Of a DNA stretch of 64,000 bases, positions 1-9,499 are shown piece after piece. Source of the stretch: Halomonas sp. KG2 (GTDB taxonomy: Bacteria; Pseudomonadota; Gammaproteobacteria; Pseudomonadales; Halomonadaceae); contig CP098528.1 in assembly GCA_030440445.1 (NCBI GenBank), positions 1,736,001 to 1,800,000 of the forward strand, given 5' to 3'. A program made the position numbers and the translations under genes. How positions within the stretch are numbered: the stretch's first letter is position 1; each line of letters opens with the position of its first letter. The notes beneath the pieces were generated by a model that was not told the DNA's origin, made no database searches, and was given only the letters and a program-made list of their open reading frames with translations.

Positions 1-40
1 CCGGTGGCATTGGCGACCGGGCAGAAGGGGCAGAAAAAGC

Positions 41-1228
41 TTACTGGCGCATACGCCGCGCAGCGGCATCCAGCGCTTCTTGGGGCGATTGACGTCCACT
101 GCCGATGTTTTGCAGGGCGGGCTCCATGGCTGCCCAGAAAGCACCCATTTCAGGAATATTTGGCATGGGCATACCGACTTCGGCATTTTCAAGCGTCGCG
201 GCAATGTTAGGGTTATCAGCAAGCTCAGCCTGATAATCGATATGAGCAACCGCTCCCAGTGAGCCGTCGCTGTTGAATGTGTGCATGCCCTCTTCGCTAA
301 GCAGGTAGTTTTCTAAAAACTCCACGGCGAGAAAATCATTGGGTGTGGCGGAGTTAATCATTGCCGTCATCACGCCAAACATGGGTTTAGCACGTTCATC
401 CCCCACTTTCGGCAGTAGTGCGACGCCGTAGTCAATTCCGCTACGCTCCAGGTTCGGCCAGGCCCATGGGCCGCTAATCATGGTCGCCACTTCGCCCTGG
501 TTAAAGCGGGTGTCCATCAGGTTGTAATCAGTACCGCGGGGTAGTACATCGCTTTCGATCAACTCAACCAGCAGTTCAGCCCCTTGAAAGGCACCTTCGT
601 TGTTAACGCCGATATCGCTGACGTCATAGCCGCTGTCGGTTTGCTTGAAAGGGTAGCCGCCGTTGGCCGCTAGCAGGGTCCAGCCGTAATACGGCTCGCT
701 GTAATCAAATAGGATGGCCTTTTTGCCGTCTTGAGAGAGCATTTCGTCAAGCTCCATCAGTTCGGCAAAGCTTTCTGGCGGTGTTTCTACCAAGGCTTTG
801 TTGTAAATGAGGCCCAGTGACTCTACCGATATCGGGTAGCCGTAGGTTTCACCATTCCACAGCGCAGCTTCCCAGGTAAAGTCGTAAAACGCTTCGCGGA
901 AGCCGTCACTAGGGGCGACTTGTTTCAATAAGCCGCTTTGTGCCCACTCGCCCATGCGATCGTGAGCCCAAATGACGATATCCGGTCCCTGGCCACTTCC
1001 CGCCGCTTGCTGAAAGCGGTCGGTAAGGTTATCGGGAAATACCACCTCAACTTCGATGCCGGTTTCTTCAAGAAACTGCTCGGCAACTGCGCGAATGCCT
1101 GCTTGACCTTTATTATCACCCATCCAGATAGTCAGGCGGTCGTCCTCAAACGCAACGGCGGGAAGGGCGGCACTGGCAGCCAGCGTGGCGCTTAGCAGTG
1201 GCATCATAATTGGGCGAGACGTTGCCAT
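41..1228 (-). CDS. malE: Maltose/maltodextrin-type ABC transporter periplasmic binding protein
   Basis: Periplasmic solute-binding protein of an ABC sugar importer. The first 26 or so residues form a signal peptide ending in ALPAVA before FEDD. Resemblance to Escherichia coli MalE runs along the whole protein, including GPDIVIWAHDRMGEWAQSG, the GPWAWPN segment and the MPNIPEMGAFW block near the C-terminus, and the 395-residue length is normal for the family. A GAGGT Shine-Dalgarno sequence lies about 10 bases before the ATG. The permease and ATPase genes would lie leftward, outside the window. It is divergent from zwf, so both promoters share one intergenic region. Maltodextrin is the likely ligand, though a related oligosaccharide is possible. 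Confidence 0.9.
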   Translation of the reverse strand: MATSRPIMMPLLSATLAASAALPAVAFEDDRLTIWMGDNKGQAGIRAVAEQFLEETGIEVEVVFPDNLTDRFQQAAGSGQGPDIVIWAHDRMGEWAQSGLLKQVAPSDGFREAFYDFTWEAALWNGETYGYPISVESLGLIYNKALVETPPESFAELMELDEMLSQDGKKAILFDYSEPYYGWTLLAANGGYPFKQTDSGYDVSDIGVNNEGAFQGAELLVELIESDVLPRGTDYNLMDTRFNQGEVATMISGPWAWPNLERSGIDYGVALLPKVGDERAKPMFGVMTAMINSATPNDFLAVEFLENYLLSEEGMHTFNSDGSLGAVAHIDYQAELADNPNIAATLENAEVGMPMPNIPEMGAFWAAMEPALQNIGSGRQSPQEALDAAARRMRQ

Positions 1229-1503
1229 AATGTAAATACCTCATTGTTGTTGTCGTAGAGTGCTGCGAGCATGTTGATGAGCAGCGCTTTAGTCACTGCC
1301 AGCGTCGCCAATTACGCGCAATGTCACCTCATCCTCAAGGGGCGTAGCGATGGCGTATCCAAGGGGCGTAGAGTGGAATGAAAGGTAACAATAAAGCGGT
1401 ATAACGTTAGGTGTCGGCATCGGTACTGCTCAGGGTCGACACTGCTCAAATAGAGACGTAAATAACGTTTAAAGTTGTAATTGGGGAGGCAGTGCTATTT
1501 TTT

Positions 1504-1518
1504 TGTAGTAAAATTACA
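1504..1518. promoter_or_regulatory. HexR operator box upstream of zwf
   Basis: TGTAGTAAAATTACA matches the published gammaproteobacterial HexR consensus (TGTARTWWWATTACA type, from memory) at every position. It lies about 13 bases before a TATAAT hexamer that probably serves zwf. HexR is a KDPG-responsive regulator of central carbon genes. The hexR gene itself is not in the window. Confidence 0.8.
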
Positions 1519-1530
1519 TGTAATGTTGCG

Positions 1531-1536
1531 TATAAT
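1531..1536 (+). promoter_or_regulatory. Putative -10 element of the zwf promoter
   Basis: A perfect TATAAT hexamer sits 68 bases before the zwf start. No good -35 is visible at normal spacing, and the HexR box occupies that place. The rest of the 1229-1604 gap is AT-rich and shows no gene; it should also contain the leftward malE promoter. Confidence 0.5.
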
Positions 1537-1604
1537 GCCCGATATCAGATAGATTTTAGGTAATCTAACTACATTAGATCATCTAATTATAAATAGGAGC
1601 TGAG

Positions 1605-3098
1605 ATGAGCCAGTCACATTCCCCGCTGGGCGATCAGAAACACGCTATTGATTTAGCGCTGTTTGGGGCGCTGGGCGATCTTGCGATGCGCAAGCTGTTT
1701 CCTGCGCTTTATCACCTTGACCGTGAGGGCTTAATGCCCGCAAGCACGCGGATTATGGGGCTGGCACGTCAAGCGCATGACACCGCTGCATTCCGCCAAT
1801 TAGTAAGCGGCGCGCTGCAAAAGCGGCTAAAAAAAGATGAGCAAGATAAAGAGAGTCTCGAGCGTTTTCTAAATCGGCTTGACTATTGCCAGCTGGATTT
1901 CAAAAAAGCTGAGGGTTTTGAGCAAATACGTGAATGGCGCGAAGGCTCCGATCGCCCCATGGTGGTTTATTTATCCGTTGGCGCCATGATCTACGGCGAT
2001 ATTTGCCGCAACCTTGAGGCGAGTGGCAGCCTGGATGAGCAAACGCGGGTCATCGTTGAGAAACCCATCGGCTACGATCTAGTGTCATCAGAAGAAGTTA
2101 ACGACGCAATTGGGGCCGTTTTTCCTGAGTCGCGTATTTACCGTATTGACCACTATTTAGGTAAAGAAACGGTACAAAACCTGATTGCGCTGCGCTTTGC
2201 TAACCCGTTATTCGGGACGCAATGGAATCAGAACCACATTTCCCATGTAGAAATTACCGTTGCAGAAAAGGTCGGTATTGAAGGGCGCTGGGGCTACTTC
2301 GATGATGCTGGGCAGCTCCGCGATATGGTGCAAAACCACTTGCTCCAATTGCTATGCTTGATTGCCATGGATCCGCCTTCCAACCTGGATGCCGACGCGA
2401 TTCGTGATGAGAAAGTAAAAGTGCTTAAAGCCCTAAAGCCGTTTACCGGTGAAGCGCTGGGGCGTGATGTAGTACGTGGGCAATATACCGCGGGCACCAA
2501 CGATGGTCAGCCGGTACCGGGCTACCTGGAAGAAGAAGGGGCGAATACCCAAAGCCAGACCGAAACCTTTGTGGCAATGAAAACTGAGGTTTCAAATTGG
2601 CGCTGGGCGGGTGTGCCGTTCTACCTGCGTACCGGTAAGCGTATGCCTGAAAAACTGTCCCAAATCGTGATCCACTTCCGCCAGCAGCCGCACTATATTT
2701 TTGACCCTGACCAGCGGGGAATTGCGTCTAACAAGCTGATTATTCGCCTGCAGCCGGATGAAGGGATCGCGCTTCAAGTGCTCACCAAAGACAGCGGTTT
2801 GGATAAAGGCATGCGCCTGCGTCCTGGCCCGTTGCACCTGGACTTTAACAGCGCGTTCCCTAAATCACGTATCCCAGACGCCTATGAGCGCTTGCTGCTG
2901 GAAGTTATGAAAGGCCAACAGTATCTGTTCGTGCGCCGTGACGAAGTTGAGCACGCTTGGCGTTGGTGCGACCAGCTCATCGACGGTTGGAAAGCCCGCG
3001 AAACCCCGCCGCGCCGTTACCCGGCAGGCTCTTGGGGGCCGGTCGCCTCCATCGCCATGATTACCCAAGATGGCCGCAGTTGGTACGAGGATTATTAA
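1605..3098 (+). CDS. zwf: Glucose-6-phosphate 1-dehydrogenase
   Basis: Oxidises glucose 6-phosphate to 6-phosphogluconolactone with NAD(P)+, the entry step of the Entner-Doudoroff and oxidative pentose phosphate routes. The nucleotide-binding motif [10 protein letters not shown] is at residues 21-30, EKPIGYD at about 152-158, and the family signature RIDHYLGKE with its catalytic histidine at 180-188. The 497-residue length is typical. The ATG follows a TAGGAGC ribosome site. It starts a zwf-pgl-eda operon, with only one base between its stop and the pgl ATG. The upstream HexR box suggests derepression when KDPG accumulates. Confidence 0.97.
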   Translation: MSQSHSPLGDQKHAIDLALFGALGDLAMRKLFPALYHLDREGLMPASTRIMGLARQAHDTAAFRQLVSGALQKRLKKDEQDKESLERFLNRLDYCQLDFKKAEGFEQIREWREGSDRPMVVYLSVGAMIYGDICRNLEASGSLDEQTRVIVEKPIGYDLVSSEEVNDAIGAVFPESRIYRIDHYLGKETVQNLIALRFANPLFGTQWNQNHISHVEITVAEKVGIEGRWGYFDDAGQLRDMVQNHLLQLLCLIAMDPPSNLDADAIRDEKVKVLKALKPFTGEALGRDVVRGQYTAGTNDGQPVPGYLEEEGANTQSQTETFVAMKTEVSNWRWAGVPFYLRTGKRMPEKLSQIVIHFRQQPHYIFDPDQRGIASNKLIIRLQPDEGIALQVLTKDSGLDKGMRLRPGPLHLDFNSAFPKSRIPDAYERLLLEVMKGQQYLFVRRDEVEHAWRWCDQLIDGWKARETPPRRYPAGSWGPVASIAMITQDGRSWYEDY

Positions 3099-3099
3099 T

Positions 3100-3765
3100 A
3101 TGAGCGAAGCACGTCAGGCGCTAGCACAACAGCTGGCAGAAGCGGTCTTCCAGGCATTGGCCGAAGACTTAAATCGCCAAGAGCGCGCGCTACTAGTCGT
3201 CTCGGGTGGCTCTACGCCGGTGCCATTTTTTAAAGCGCTGGCAGCCAAGCCGCTGCCTTGGGAGCGCATTGATATCACCTTGGCCGACGAACGTTGGGTG
3301 GGTGAGGAAAGTAGCGATAGCAATGCCAAGCTGGTGCGCGAAAACCTGCTTCAAGGAGCGGCTGCGAACGCCAACTTCGTACCGCTAACCTCAGATGCCT
3401 CGACGCCGGAAGAGGGAGTTGAAGAGGTTGCCAAACGCACGGCATCTCTGCCCTGGCCCGCCAGCGTTGTGATCTTGGGAATGGGCGGCGATGGCCATAC
3501 GGCGTCGCTGTTCCCCGACAGTCTAGAACTAGGTTTAGCGCTCTCTACCGATGAGCCGCTTGTCGCGGTACGCACGCCTAGTCAGCCGCAGCCGCGTATT
3601 ACTTTCTCGGCAGATCGCCTACATCAGGCGCATCGACATATTTTACATATTACTGGCGATGATAAGCGCAGCGTATTGGCAAACGCCATGAATGGTGATG
3701 ATGTCCTTAAGCTACCTATTCGCGCGTTTTTATCTTGCCCGTTAGCGATCTACTGGGCGCCGTAA
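3100..3765 (+). CDS. pgl: 6-phosphogluconolactonase (DevB type)
   Basis: Hydrolyses 6-phosphogluconolactone to 6-phosphogluconate. Family landmarks are VVSGGSTP near the N-terminus, LADERWV in the middle and ILGMGGDGHTASLFP around residues 125-140. I place the start at the ATG directly after the zwf stop, preceded by ACGAGG. An in-frame GTG-type start inside zwf would add ten residues ([10 protein letters not shown]) that do not look like the family. The 221-residue product is slightly short but complete. It is the middle gene of zwf-pgl-eda and is probably translationally coupled to zwf. Confidence 0.93.
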   Translation: MSEARQALAQQLAEAVFQALAEDLNRQERALLVVSGGSTPVPFFKALAAKPLPWERIDITLADERWVGEESSDSNAKLVRENLLQGAAANANFVPLTSDASTPEEGVEEVAKRTASLPWPASVVILGMGGDGHTASLFPDSLELGLALSTDEPLVAVRTPSQPQPRITFSADRLHQAHRHILHITGDDKRSVLANAMNGDDVLKLPIRAFLSCPLAIYWAP

Positions 3766-3821
3766 CGCCTGGGCTTTCGCCAATAAACGTTTGCCAGTAA
3801 CACCTGCTTGGAGACTCACTG

Positions 3822-4484
3822 ATGACAATCGATAAACAGCTACCCTCAACGCGCACTGCCGAGCTTGACAGCATCTGCTTAAAAGCCGAGGTCATTCCGG
3901 TAATTACCGTTGAGCGTCTTGAAGATGCGGTACCGCTAGGTCGCGCCTTGGTGGAAGGTGGCTTAAGCGTGTTGGAAATTACCTTGCGTACCGACTGCGC
4001 GCTGGAAGCAATTAAACGCATGAAAGAAGCGCTGCCGGGAGCTAGCATCGGTGTAGGTACCGTGTTAACGCCCGCACAATACCGCCAAGCTGAACAGGTA
4101 GGTGCGGATTTTGTGGTGACACCCGGCGCCACTGAAGCGCTTTATCGCTATGGCGTAGAGAGCCCGGTGCCGATGTTGCCCGGCGTATCAACGATCTCTG
4201 AGCTGATGACAGGCTGGCAATACGGCTACCGCCGCTTCAAGTTTTTCCCGGCTGAGTCCAGTGGTGGTGCCAAAGCTATCAAAGCCTTTGGCGCGCCGAT
4301 TCCCGAAGCACGTTTTTGCCCAACCGGCGGTATCACGGTTGATAACGCTGAAACCTACCTGTCACTACCCAATGTTATGTGTGTAGGCGGTTCTTGGCTA
4401 ACGCCGAAAGCCATGGTTGAAGCAGAGGATTGGGACGGTATTCGCGAGCTGGCCCGTCAGGCCGCTGAGCGTTTTCACCACTAA
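3822..4484 (+). CDS. eda: 2-dehydro-3-deoxy-phosphogluconate (KDPG) aldolase
   Basis: Cleaves KDPG to pyruvate and glyceraldehyde 3-phosphate, the last Entner-Doudoroff step. The conserved glutamate is in LEITLRT (about residue 52), and the Schiff-base lysine in RFKFFPAE is about residue 140. VTPGATEAL and CPTGGI, which shape the active site, are also present. A GGAGAC ribosome site precedes the ATG. It is the third gene of the zwf cluster and is followed by a strong terminator. Its partner dehydratase edd sits in the separate edd-glk operon. Confidence 0.95.
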   Translation: MTIDKQLPSTRTAELDSICLKAEVIPVITVERLEDAVPLGRALVEGGLSVLEITLRTDCALEAIKRMKEALPGASIGVGTVLTPAQYRQAEQVGADFVVTPGATEALYRYGVESPVPMLPGVSTISELMTGWQYGYRRFKFFPAESSGGAKAIKAFGAPIPEARFCPTGGITVDNAETYLSLPNVMCVGGSWLTPKAMVEAEDWDGIRELARQAAERFHH

Positions 4485-4560
4485 CGAATACGATGTAAAT
4501 CGACACGAGCACTCTCGTTACTTGCCTCACTGATATCGGGTCGTGTGGGTAAGTCATTTG

Positions 4561-4591
4561 CCCGAGCATATTGCCATGCTCGGGCTTTTTT
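4561..4591 (+). terminator. Rho-independent terminator after eda
   Basis: CCCGAGCAT pairs with ATGCTCGGG across a six-base loop and is followed by CTTTTTT. It closes the zwf-pgl-eda transcript. Confidence 0.88.
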
Positions 4592-4611
4592 GTGGTGTGC
4601 CAGGTAGGGGG

Positions 4612-5733
4612 TTATCGGCGCGACCTTTCCCAACCCGTGGCGAGTAGTGCCGTGATGGCACACAGTAAGGCACTCTGGCCCATATTATTTAGCCAACTGC
4701 TGGCTCCGAGCCCTACTCCTATTAGCAGGTAGTAGCCGAGGCCGAATAGGGCGCCAGCGCTGCCCAACTGCTGCTGGTAGTTTTTAAGTGCTCGGCTGAG
4801 GATATTGGGAATAGCCACCGCAAACGCTGCTGTTATACCCATCATCGGTAACAGGAATAGCAAGGAAGATTGCAGGGTGTAGACGCCTAGGGCGCTGACC
4901 ACCGCTAGTTGACAGGCTCGGGCGATAAGTTGGTGAGGGCTCCCGCCATTCTTGAGTAGCGTCTTGTTGGCATAGCTGCCAAGTATGCTGCCGGTTGCCA
5001 GCGCTACTCCGCTGTACCCGAACGCCTGCGCGCTCAGTCCAAGCCTATCAAATAGGAATGGGCCCTGTAGATAATAGCCAAACAGCAGTACGTTAAAGCA
5101 GGCTACCAGAATGACATCGCGCCATAGCGCAGCGTCTCTCACCATCTGTTTTCCTAGCGTGACTAGGTCAACAGGCACCTGTGCCTGGCGGGTTTCTGGC
5201 AGTATTTTGGCGGTGATGGCAAGCAACAGGAGTGCCAGCACAAGCAGTGCGCTGAACACTGCCTGATGACCACCAACGCTGACCAACTGCCCGCCAGCAA
5301 ACAGACCGACCACTGGACTAAGGGCGATACCCATTCCCATGTAAGAGAAAATCTGTGCCAGTTTCGCTCCCTGCCAACGGTCACGCAAGATTGTCTGGCA
5401 GACCACAGAGCCGGTCGCTGCGCCAAAGGCGCTTAGCGCTCGGGCTAGCAGTAGCCAATGAAAATCGGGAGCGTAGATAGCAATGCCTGAACCGAGTGCG
5501 TAGCAGCCCAGCCCAAGCAGCATTGCCGAACGACGACCTAGCTTGTCTGCCATCATGCCCCAGAACACTACGCCAAAGGCGAACACTAAAAAATAGCAGG
5601 AGAGGGTCAGTCCCGCAGTGGAGGCTGATACGCCGAAAAAGCTCGCCATCGACGGTAGTGCAGGGCTGTAGATAGTCTCGACCACCTGGGGGAACATCAT
5701 CAGTGCCAGGATCAAAAAAAGTAGCGGGTTCAT
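4612..5733 (-). CDS. MFS drug-resistance-type transporter
   Basis: Integral membrane protein of the major facilitator superfamily, closest in character to Bcr/CflA-type exporters, with about 12 hydrophobic segments. The N-terminal half has PALPSMASFFGVS, and the family loop 2-3 motif appears as GMMADKLGRRSAML. I start at the ATG that gives MNPLLFLILAL. The longer reading adds 20 polar residues and would overlap the divergent promoter. The gene is divergent from an AraC-type regulator and is probably its target. The substrate cannot be read from the sequence. Confidence 0.8.
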   Translation of the reverse strand: MNPLLFLILALMMFPQVVETIYSPALPSMASFFGVSASTAGLTLSCYFLVFAFGVVFWGMMADKLGRRSAMLLGLGCYALGSGIAIYAPDFHWLLLARALSAFGAATGSVVCQTILRDRWQGAKLAQIFSYMGMGIALSPVVGLFAGGQLVSVGGHQAVFSALLVLALLLLAITAKILPETRQAQVPVDLVTLGKQMVRDAALWRDVILVACFNVLLFGYYLQGPFLFDRLGLSAQAFGYSGVALATGSILGSYANKTLLKNGGSPHQLIARACQLAVVSALGVYTLQSSLLFLLPMMGITAAFAVAIPNILSRALKNYQQQLGSAGALFGLGYYLLIGVGLGASSWLNNMGQSALLCAITALLATGWERSRR

Positions 5734-5792
5734 TGTAACGATTCCATGTCTCTTGAAACGTGGCGCTAGCTTACTTAGTCTTGTGTTGTTCA

Positions 5793-5804
5793 AATAACGT
5801 TATT
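5793..5804. promoter_or_regulatory. Palindrome between the MFS and AraC genes
   Basis: AATAACGTTATT is a perfect 12-base inverted repeat lying between the two divergent starts. It is a candidate operator for the neighbouring AraC-type regulator, but no known consensus is matched. Confidence 0.35.
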
Positions 5805-5831
5805 CAAACCAAATATGTCGAAAATAAGACA

Positions 5832-6644
5832 GTGGCACTGATCAACCAGCAGCAGTCTTTTAACCCGGACTTGGTAGTCGGCAACGTGGTGGGAATTGCC
5901 GCCGAGGTCGGTCGCCATGATTCAGGTATGCACAGTCACGCCAAAGGGCAGCTGCTGTATGCCCCTCGTGGGTGTATGCGCATTGTGCTGGATGGTCAGC
6001 GATGCGTGCTGCCGCCAACTCGAGCGGCGTGGATTCCTGCTGGGGTTCAGCATCAGGCGATGATGACCAATGTGGTGTCATATCGCTCCGTCTACTTCAG
6101 CCTCGAGGTGTCTCAGTTACTTGGCCAGGAGGTGAAAGTGGTCGTAGTGAATGAGCTTTTGCGCGCACTGATCGAACGTATGGCCTGGTGGCCTTGGGAT
6201 ATAACGGATGTTAATACGCACAACACGCTGGCGTTGTTTATAGAAGAGATGCAGCAGGCTGAGCGTGAGTCACTGCAACTGACGCTACCGTTACACCCGC
6301 GTTTGAAGGCGCTGGTTGAACGCTGGAGCCCTGAGGGGGAATTACCCCCAGCTCTGATCCCGCTTGCAGGACAGTTCGGTGCTAGTGCTAAGACGGTTAG
6401 CCGGATTTTTTGCCGTGAAACCGGGCTGAGCTACCAGGCCTGGCGCCAGCAATGGCGTCTGCTTGCCGCTATCGAACTGTTATCAATGCAACGTCAGGTT
6501 AACGATGTGGCCTATCTGTTGGGGTTCTCTTCGGACAGCGCCTTTATTCATTTCTTCCGTCAGCACACAGGGATGACGCCACTGAAGTATATGCACGGGC
6601 AGTGGGAGGCTGAGCCTGGCAGGTTCACTGTCGATAGTGCTTGA
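5832..6644 (+). CDS. AraC-family transcriptional regulator with cupin sensor
   Basis: The N-terminal cupin-like sensor contains GMHSHAKGQLLYAPRGCMRI. The C-terminal domain has two helix-turn-helix units, including GASAKTVSRIF and VAYLLGFSSDSAFIHFFRQHTGMTPLKY, typical of AraC DNA-binding domains. I favour a GTG start giving VALINQQQ, because the longer ORF begins only 27 bases from the divergent MFS start and its first 24 residues are not family-like. The ribosome site is weak, so the start is uncertain. It likely controls the divergent exporter. The inducer is unknown. Confidence 0.82.
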   Translation: MALINQQQSFNPDLVVGNVVGIAAEVGRHDSGMHSHAKGQLLYAPRGCMRIVLDGQRCVLPPTRAAWIPAGVQHQAMMTNVVSYRSVYFSLEVSQLLGQEVKVVVVNELLRALIERMAWWPWDITDVNTHNTLALFIEEMQQAERESLQLTLPLHPRLKALVERWSPEGELPPALIPLAGQFGASAKTVSRIFCRETGLSYQAWRQQWRLLAAIELLSMQRQVNDVAYLLGFSSDSAFIHFFRQHTGMTPLKYMHGQWEAEPGRFTVDSA

Positions 6645-6848
6645 AGAACTTCTCGTGCCAGGTCGACGTTTGAGTCTTTGAATCATCGTAAAGATCGACC
6701 CGGCTAGCTCAATCTCTATTTAGTGCCATCGAGGAAGTGCAGGAATAGGCAGCGTGATGGTTTTTGTTAATTTTTCCCTTGTTTATCCTCCTTTAGCCGA
6801 GCTTTCGCACTAAACCTAGAGCCGGGAAGAAAAAAGCGTGATAGCCTC

Positions 6849-6866
6849 AACTTAATCGATTAAGTT
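6849..6866. promoter_or_regulatory. LacI-family operator palindrome upstream of the fructosidase gene
   Basis: AACTTAATCGATTAAGTT is a perfect 18-base palindrome with the central CG typical of LacI/GalR-family operators. It ends 13 bases before the TTG start of the GH32 gene, so a bound repressor would block initiation. No LacI-type gene is present in the window. Confidence 0.7.
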
Positions 6867-6879
6867 AGGGTTTTTTACA

Positions 6880-8403
6880 TTGAATCTCATCAAATTTACT
6901 CCTCTTAGGCCAACGCTGCATTTTACGCCGCCTACTGGCTGGATGAATGACCCCAACGGGCTTGTATATTTCGAAGGGGAGTATCATCTCTTTTATCAAT
7001 ACCATCCCCACGACACGGTATGGGGTCCCATGCATTGGGGGCATGCGGTAAGCGCCGATCTCTGCGACTGGGAGCACTTGCCTATTGCACTGATGCCAGA
7101 CGCCCAAGGGGCGTGTTTTTCAGGTAGTGCCATCGTAGATGAGCATGATGTGACGGGGCTGTTTGACGGTCAGCCGGGGCTGCTGGCGTTTTATACCTGC
7201 CACCGAGTGCTTTCCGATGACCCTGAAGATTATGAGCAATCGCAGTGTGTGGCCTACAGTCGTGATAAGGGCCGGACGTGGCATCAGTACGCCCATAACC
7301 CGGTGCTTGCCGCGCCAGGATTAAAAGATTTTCGCGACCCAAAAGTGTTGTGGCATGCCGCTACCCAGCGTTGGGTAATGGCGCTGGCCTGTGGGCAGGA
7401 AATTCATTTTTATACCTCGCAAAACCTATTGCACTGGCAGTTTGCCAGTGCGTTTGGCGAAGGCCACGGCGCGCATACTCAGCACCCTTGGGAGTGCCCC
7501 GATTTGTTCGAGCTGCCAGTGGAAGGTGCTAAGAATGGGCAGCTATCTAGCCGCTGGGTATTAATCGTTGGCATTGGGGCTACGCCCGATAATGCCTTTG
7601 GCTCGTTCACGCAATATTTTGTGGGCGAGTTCGACGGCCAGTGTTTTACTAACGACCACTCGCCTGATGACGTCATGATGATGGATGAAGGGCGTGATTT
7701 TTACGCCGTGCAGAGCTGGTCGAATACTTCGGGGCGCCGTTTAGCCGTGGCTTGGCTGAATAATTGGCAGTATGCCAATCATGCGCCTGAAGCCGGCTGG
7801 CGGGGAATGATGAGCCTGCCCAGGGAGTTAACCCTGCGTGCGACATCGAGCGGCATTCAGCTTTGCCAGCGTATCGCCAGCGAGTGCCATGAGGCGCTGA
7901 CAGCCGTACCGCATACTATCCCGCCACAGGCGATGCTGGGGGTTGGGCAATATAGCGCCTTAACCTCGTTGCCACCGGTAAGTCGTGGTTTGCTTGAACT
8001 GACCTTAACGGCTGGCAGCCGAGTGGCGCTGTCGCTTCAGCAGGGAGATCATCAACAGCTTACGCTTGCAGCGGGAGAAGAGGACGTTGCACTTCGCTAC
8101 ACGCGTAATGGCGTGAACGGACAAGCAGCTTTCGATGACCATTTCGCCTGTGGCCATGCAGCGGGCAGCGTTGATGGTTTAACGATCACGGTAGAGTGGT
8201 GGTGTGATCATGGCTCGCTGGAGATCCTGGTGAACGGTGATACGCAACAACGAGCGATTACTCAGGTTAGCTTTACAACCCAAACGACAGGCTCGATTGA
8301 TGTGTACGTATTGGAAGGTAGTGCAAAGTTGCTCGGTGGCAGTGTGGTGTCGAGTAAAACACCGGTAGCGCAAGAGAAGGTAGCCGATTCTTGCACTTGT
8401 TAG
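6880..8403 (+). CDS. Glycoside hydrolase family 32 beta-fructosidase
   Basis: Hydrolyses beta-fructosides such as sucrose, sucrose phosphate, levan or inulin. The nucleophile motif WMNDPNG is at residues 22-28, the transition-state motif FRDPKV near 151-156, and the acid/base motif WECPDLFELP near 203-212. The C-terminal beta-sandwich follows, and 507 residues is normal. Motif context (YHLFYQYHP, RRLAVAWLNNWQYAN) resembles Bacillus SacC-type exo-fructosidases more than CscA. No signal peptide is visible, so it probably acts in the cytoplasm. The start is TTG preceded by AGGG. Convergent with fructokinase, which would phosphorylate the released fructose. Confidence 0.92.
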   Translation: MNLIKFTPLRPTLHFTPPTGWMNDPNGLVYFEGEYHLFYQYHPHDTVWGPMHWGHAVSADLCDWEHLPIALMPDAQGACFSGSAIVDEHDVTGLFDGQPGLLAFYTCHRVLSDDPEDYEQSQCVAYSRDKGRTWHQYAHNPVLAAPGLKDFRDPKVLWHAATQRWVMALACGQEIHFYTSQNLLHWQFASAFGEGHGAHTQHPWECPDLFELPVEGAKNGQLSSRWVLIVGIGATPDNAFGSFTQYFVGEFDGQCFTNDHSPDDVMMMDEGRDFYAVQSWSNTSGRRLAVAWLNNWQYANHAPEAGWRGMMSLPRELTLRATSSGIQLCQRIASECHEALTAVPHTIPPQAMLGVGQYSALTSLPPVSRGLLELTLTAGSRVALSLQQGDHQQLTLAAGEEDVALRYTRNGVNGQAAFDDHFACGHAAGSVDGLTITVEWWCDHGSLEILVNGDTQQRAITQVSFTTQTTGSIDVYVLEGSAKLLGGSVVSSKTPVAQEKVADSCTC

Positions 8404-8461
8404 CGCGTCAGTAGTAGTTAGCGCGTTAGTGGGATTTAGCGTTTAAGTGGGATGCGTGATT

Positions 8462-8489
8462 AAGGGCGTGCTGTTGCACGCCCTTTTTT
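8462..8489 (+). terminator. Terminator between the GH32 and fructokinase genes
   Basis: GGGCGTG pairs with CACGCCC and is followed by six T residues on the plus strand. It ends the fructosidase transcript, immediately before the convergent fructokinase stop codon. Confidence 0.87.
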
Positions 8490-8490
8490 G

Positions 8491-9459
8491 CTACAGATGT
8501 GACGTATTTCTTAGCGCTTCAATATCACTATGGGTCGGCAGTGCGGCGTAGGCGCCTGGGCGGGTCACTGCGTGAGCACCACAGCGGCAGGCAATATCCA
8601 CCGCGCGGGTTAGAAAGGCACTGTCCTGGTACCAGTTTTCATCAATTCCGTGCCGTGAAAGCTCAGCCAGCAGGCCGCCAATAAATGCATCACCGCCAGC
8701 GGTGGTGTCAACAGCGGTCACTTTAGGTGGTGTGATGGTGTGGTCAAGGCCAACACCTTTCAGCACCACCTTGTTAGGGCCGTCGGTGATTAAAATTACG
8801 TTTACCCCGGCGGCTAGTCGCTGAGATAGCCACGCTTCCTGAGAATGCCCACCACGCAGATAGTCAAGCTCATCTAATGAGACTTTAACGAGATCGGCGC
8901 TATCCAATAGCTCGGTTACCAGCCAGAGGTCGGCTGATCCTTCGCTCCACAGATTGTGGCGGAGGTTGGCATCCACGCTGACTAAACAGCCCGCGCGCTT
9001 TGCCATAGCGGCAATCGCTAAAGTGGTATCGGCAATCTCAGGGTCAGTCAAACTGTTGCTGCATAAGTGAACAATCGCCGGTTGTTCAAACACGCCGTGG
9101 GGCAGGTGCTCTAAGCGATAAAGCAGGTCGGCCGCCGGTGGGCGATAAAAATCAAACGTGCGCTCGCCGCTGCTATCCCGGGAAACAAACGCCAGCGCGG
9201 TGCGTGCTTCTTTGGTCAACACCACACCCTGAGTATCCACACCATGGCTTTTCAGCTCACGAATCAGGAAGTGGCCAAACGTATCGTCGCCCACCATGCC
9301 TAAAAACTGGCTGGGTACGTTAAGTCGGGCACAGGCAACCGCGACGTTAGCAGGCGCGCCGCCCGCGTAAGGCGTGAAGGTTTCTTGGCCAGTGTCATCG
9401 CCTAAGCGGCTGGACAACATATCAACCAAGGCTTCACCGAAAGCAATCACCGGCATCAT
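8491..9459 (-). CDS. Fructokinase, PfkB/ribokinase family
   Basis: ATP-dependent sugar kinase, most likely producing fructose 6-phosphate. The N-terminal motif GGAPANVAVACARL (about 33-46) and the C-terminal signature DTTAGGDAFIGGLL (about 249-262), with the catalytic aspartate, define the PfkB family. VSVDANLRHNLW is the usual mid-protein block. The 322-residue length is standard. AAGGA precedes the first of two adjacent ATGs. It lies 40 bases after the aldo/keto reductase gene on the same strand with no terminator, so it could be the last gene of the edd operon. The GH32 neighbour supports fructose as substrate. Confidence 0.9.
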   Translation of the reverse strand: MMPVIAFGEALVDMLSSRLGDDTGQETFTPYAGGAPANVAVACARLNVPSQFLGMVGDDTFGHFLIRELKSHGVDTQGVVLTKEARTALAFVSRDSSGERTFDFYRPPAADLLYRLEHLPHGVFEQPAIVHLCSNSLTDPEIADTTLAIAAMAKRAGCLVSVDANLRHNLWSEGSADLWLVTELLDSADLVKVSLDELDYLRGGHSQEAWLSQRLAAGVNVILITDGPNKVVLKGVGLDHTITPPKVTAVDTTAGGDAFIGGLLAELSRHGIDENWYQDSAFLTRAVDIACRCGAHAVTRPGAYAALPTHSDIEALRNTSHL

Positions 9460-9499
9460 AAGTCATTCCTTGTCATTATATTATTAATTGATGATGGGA

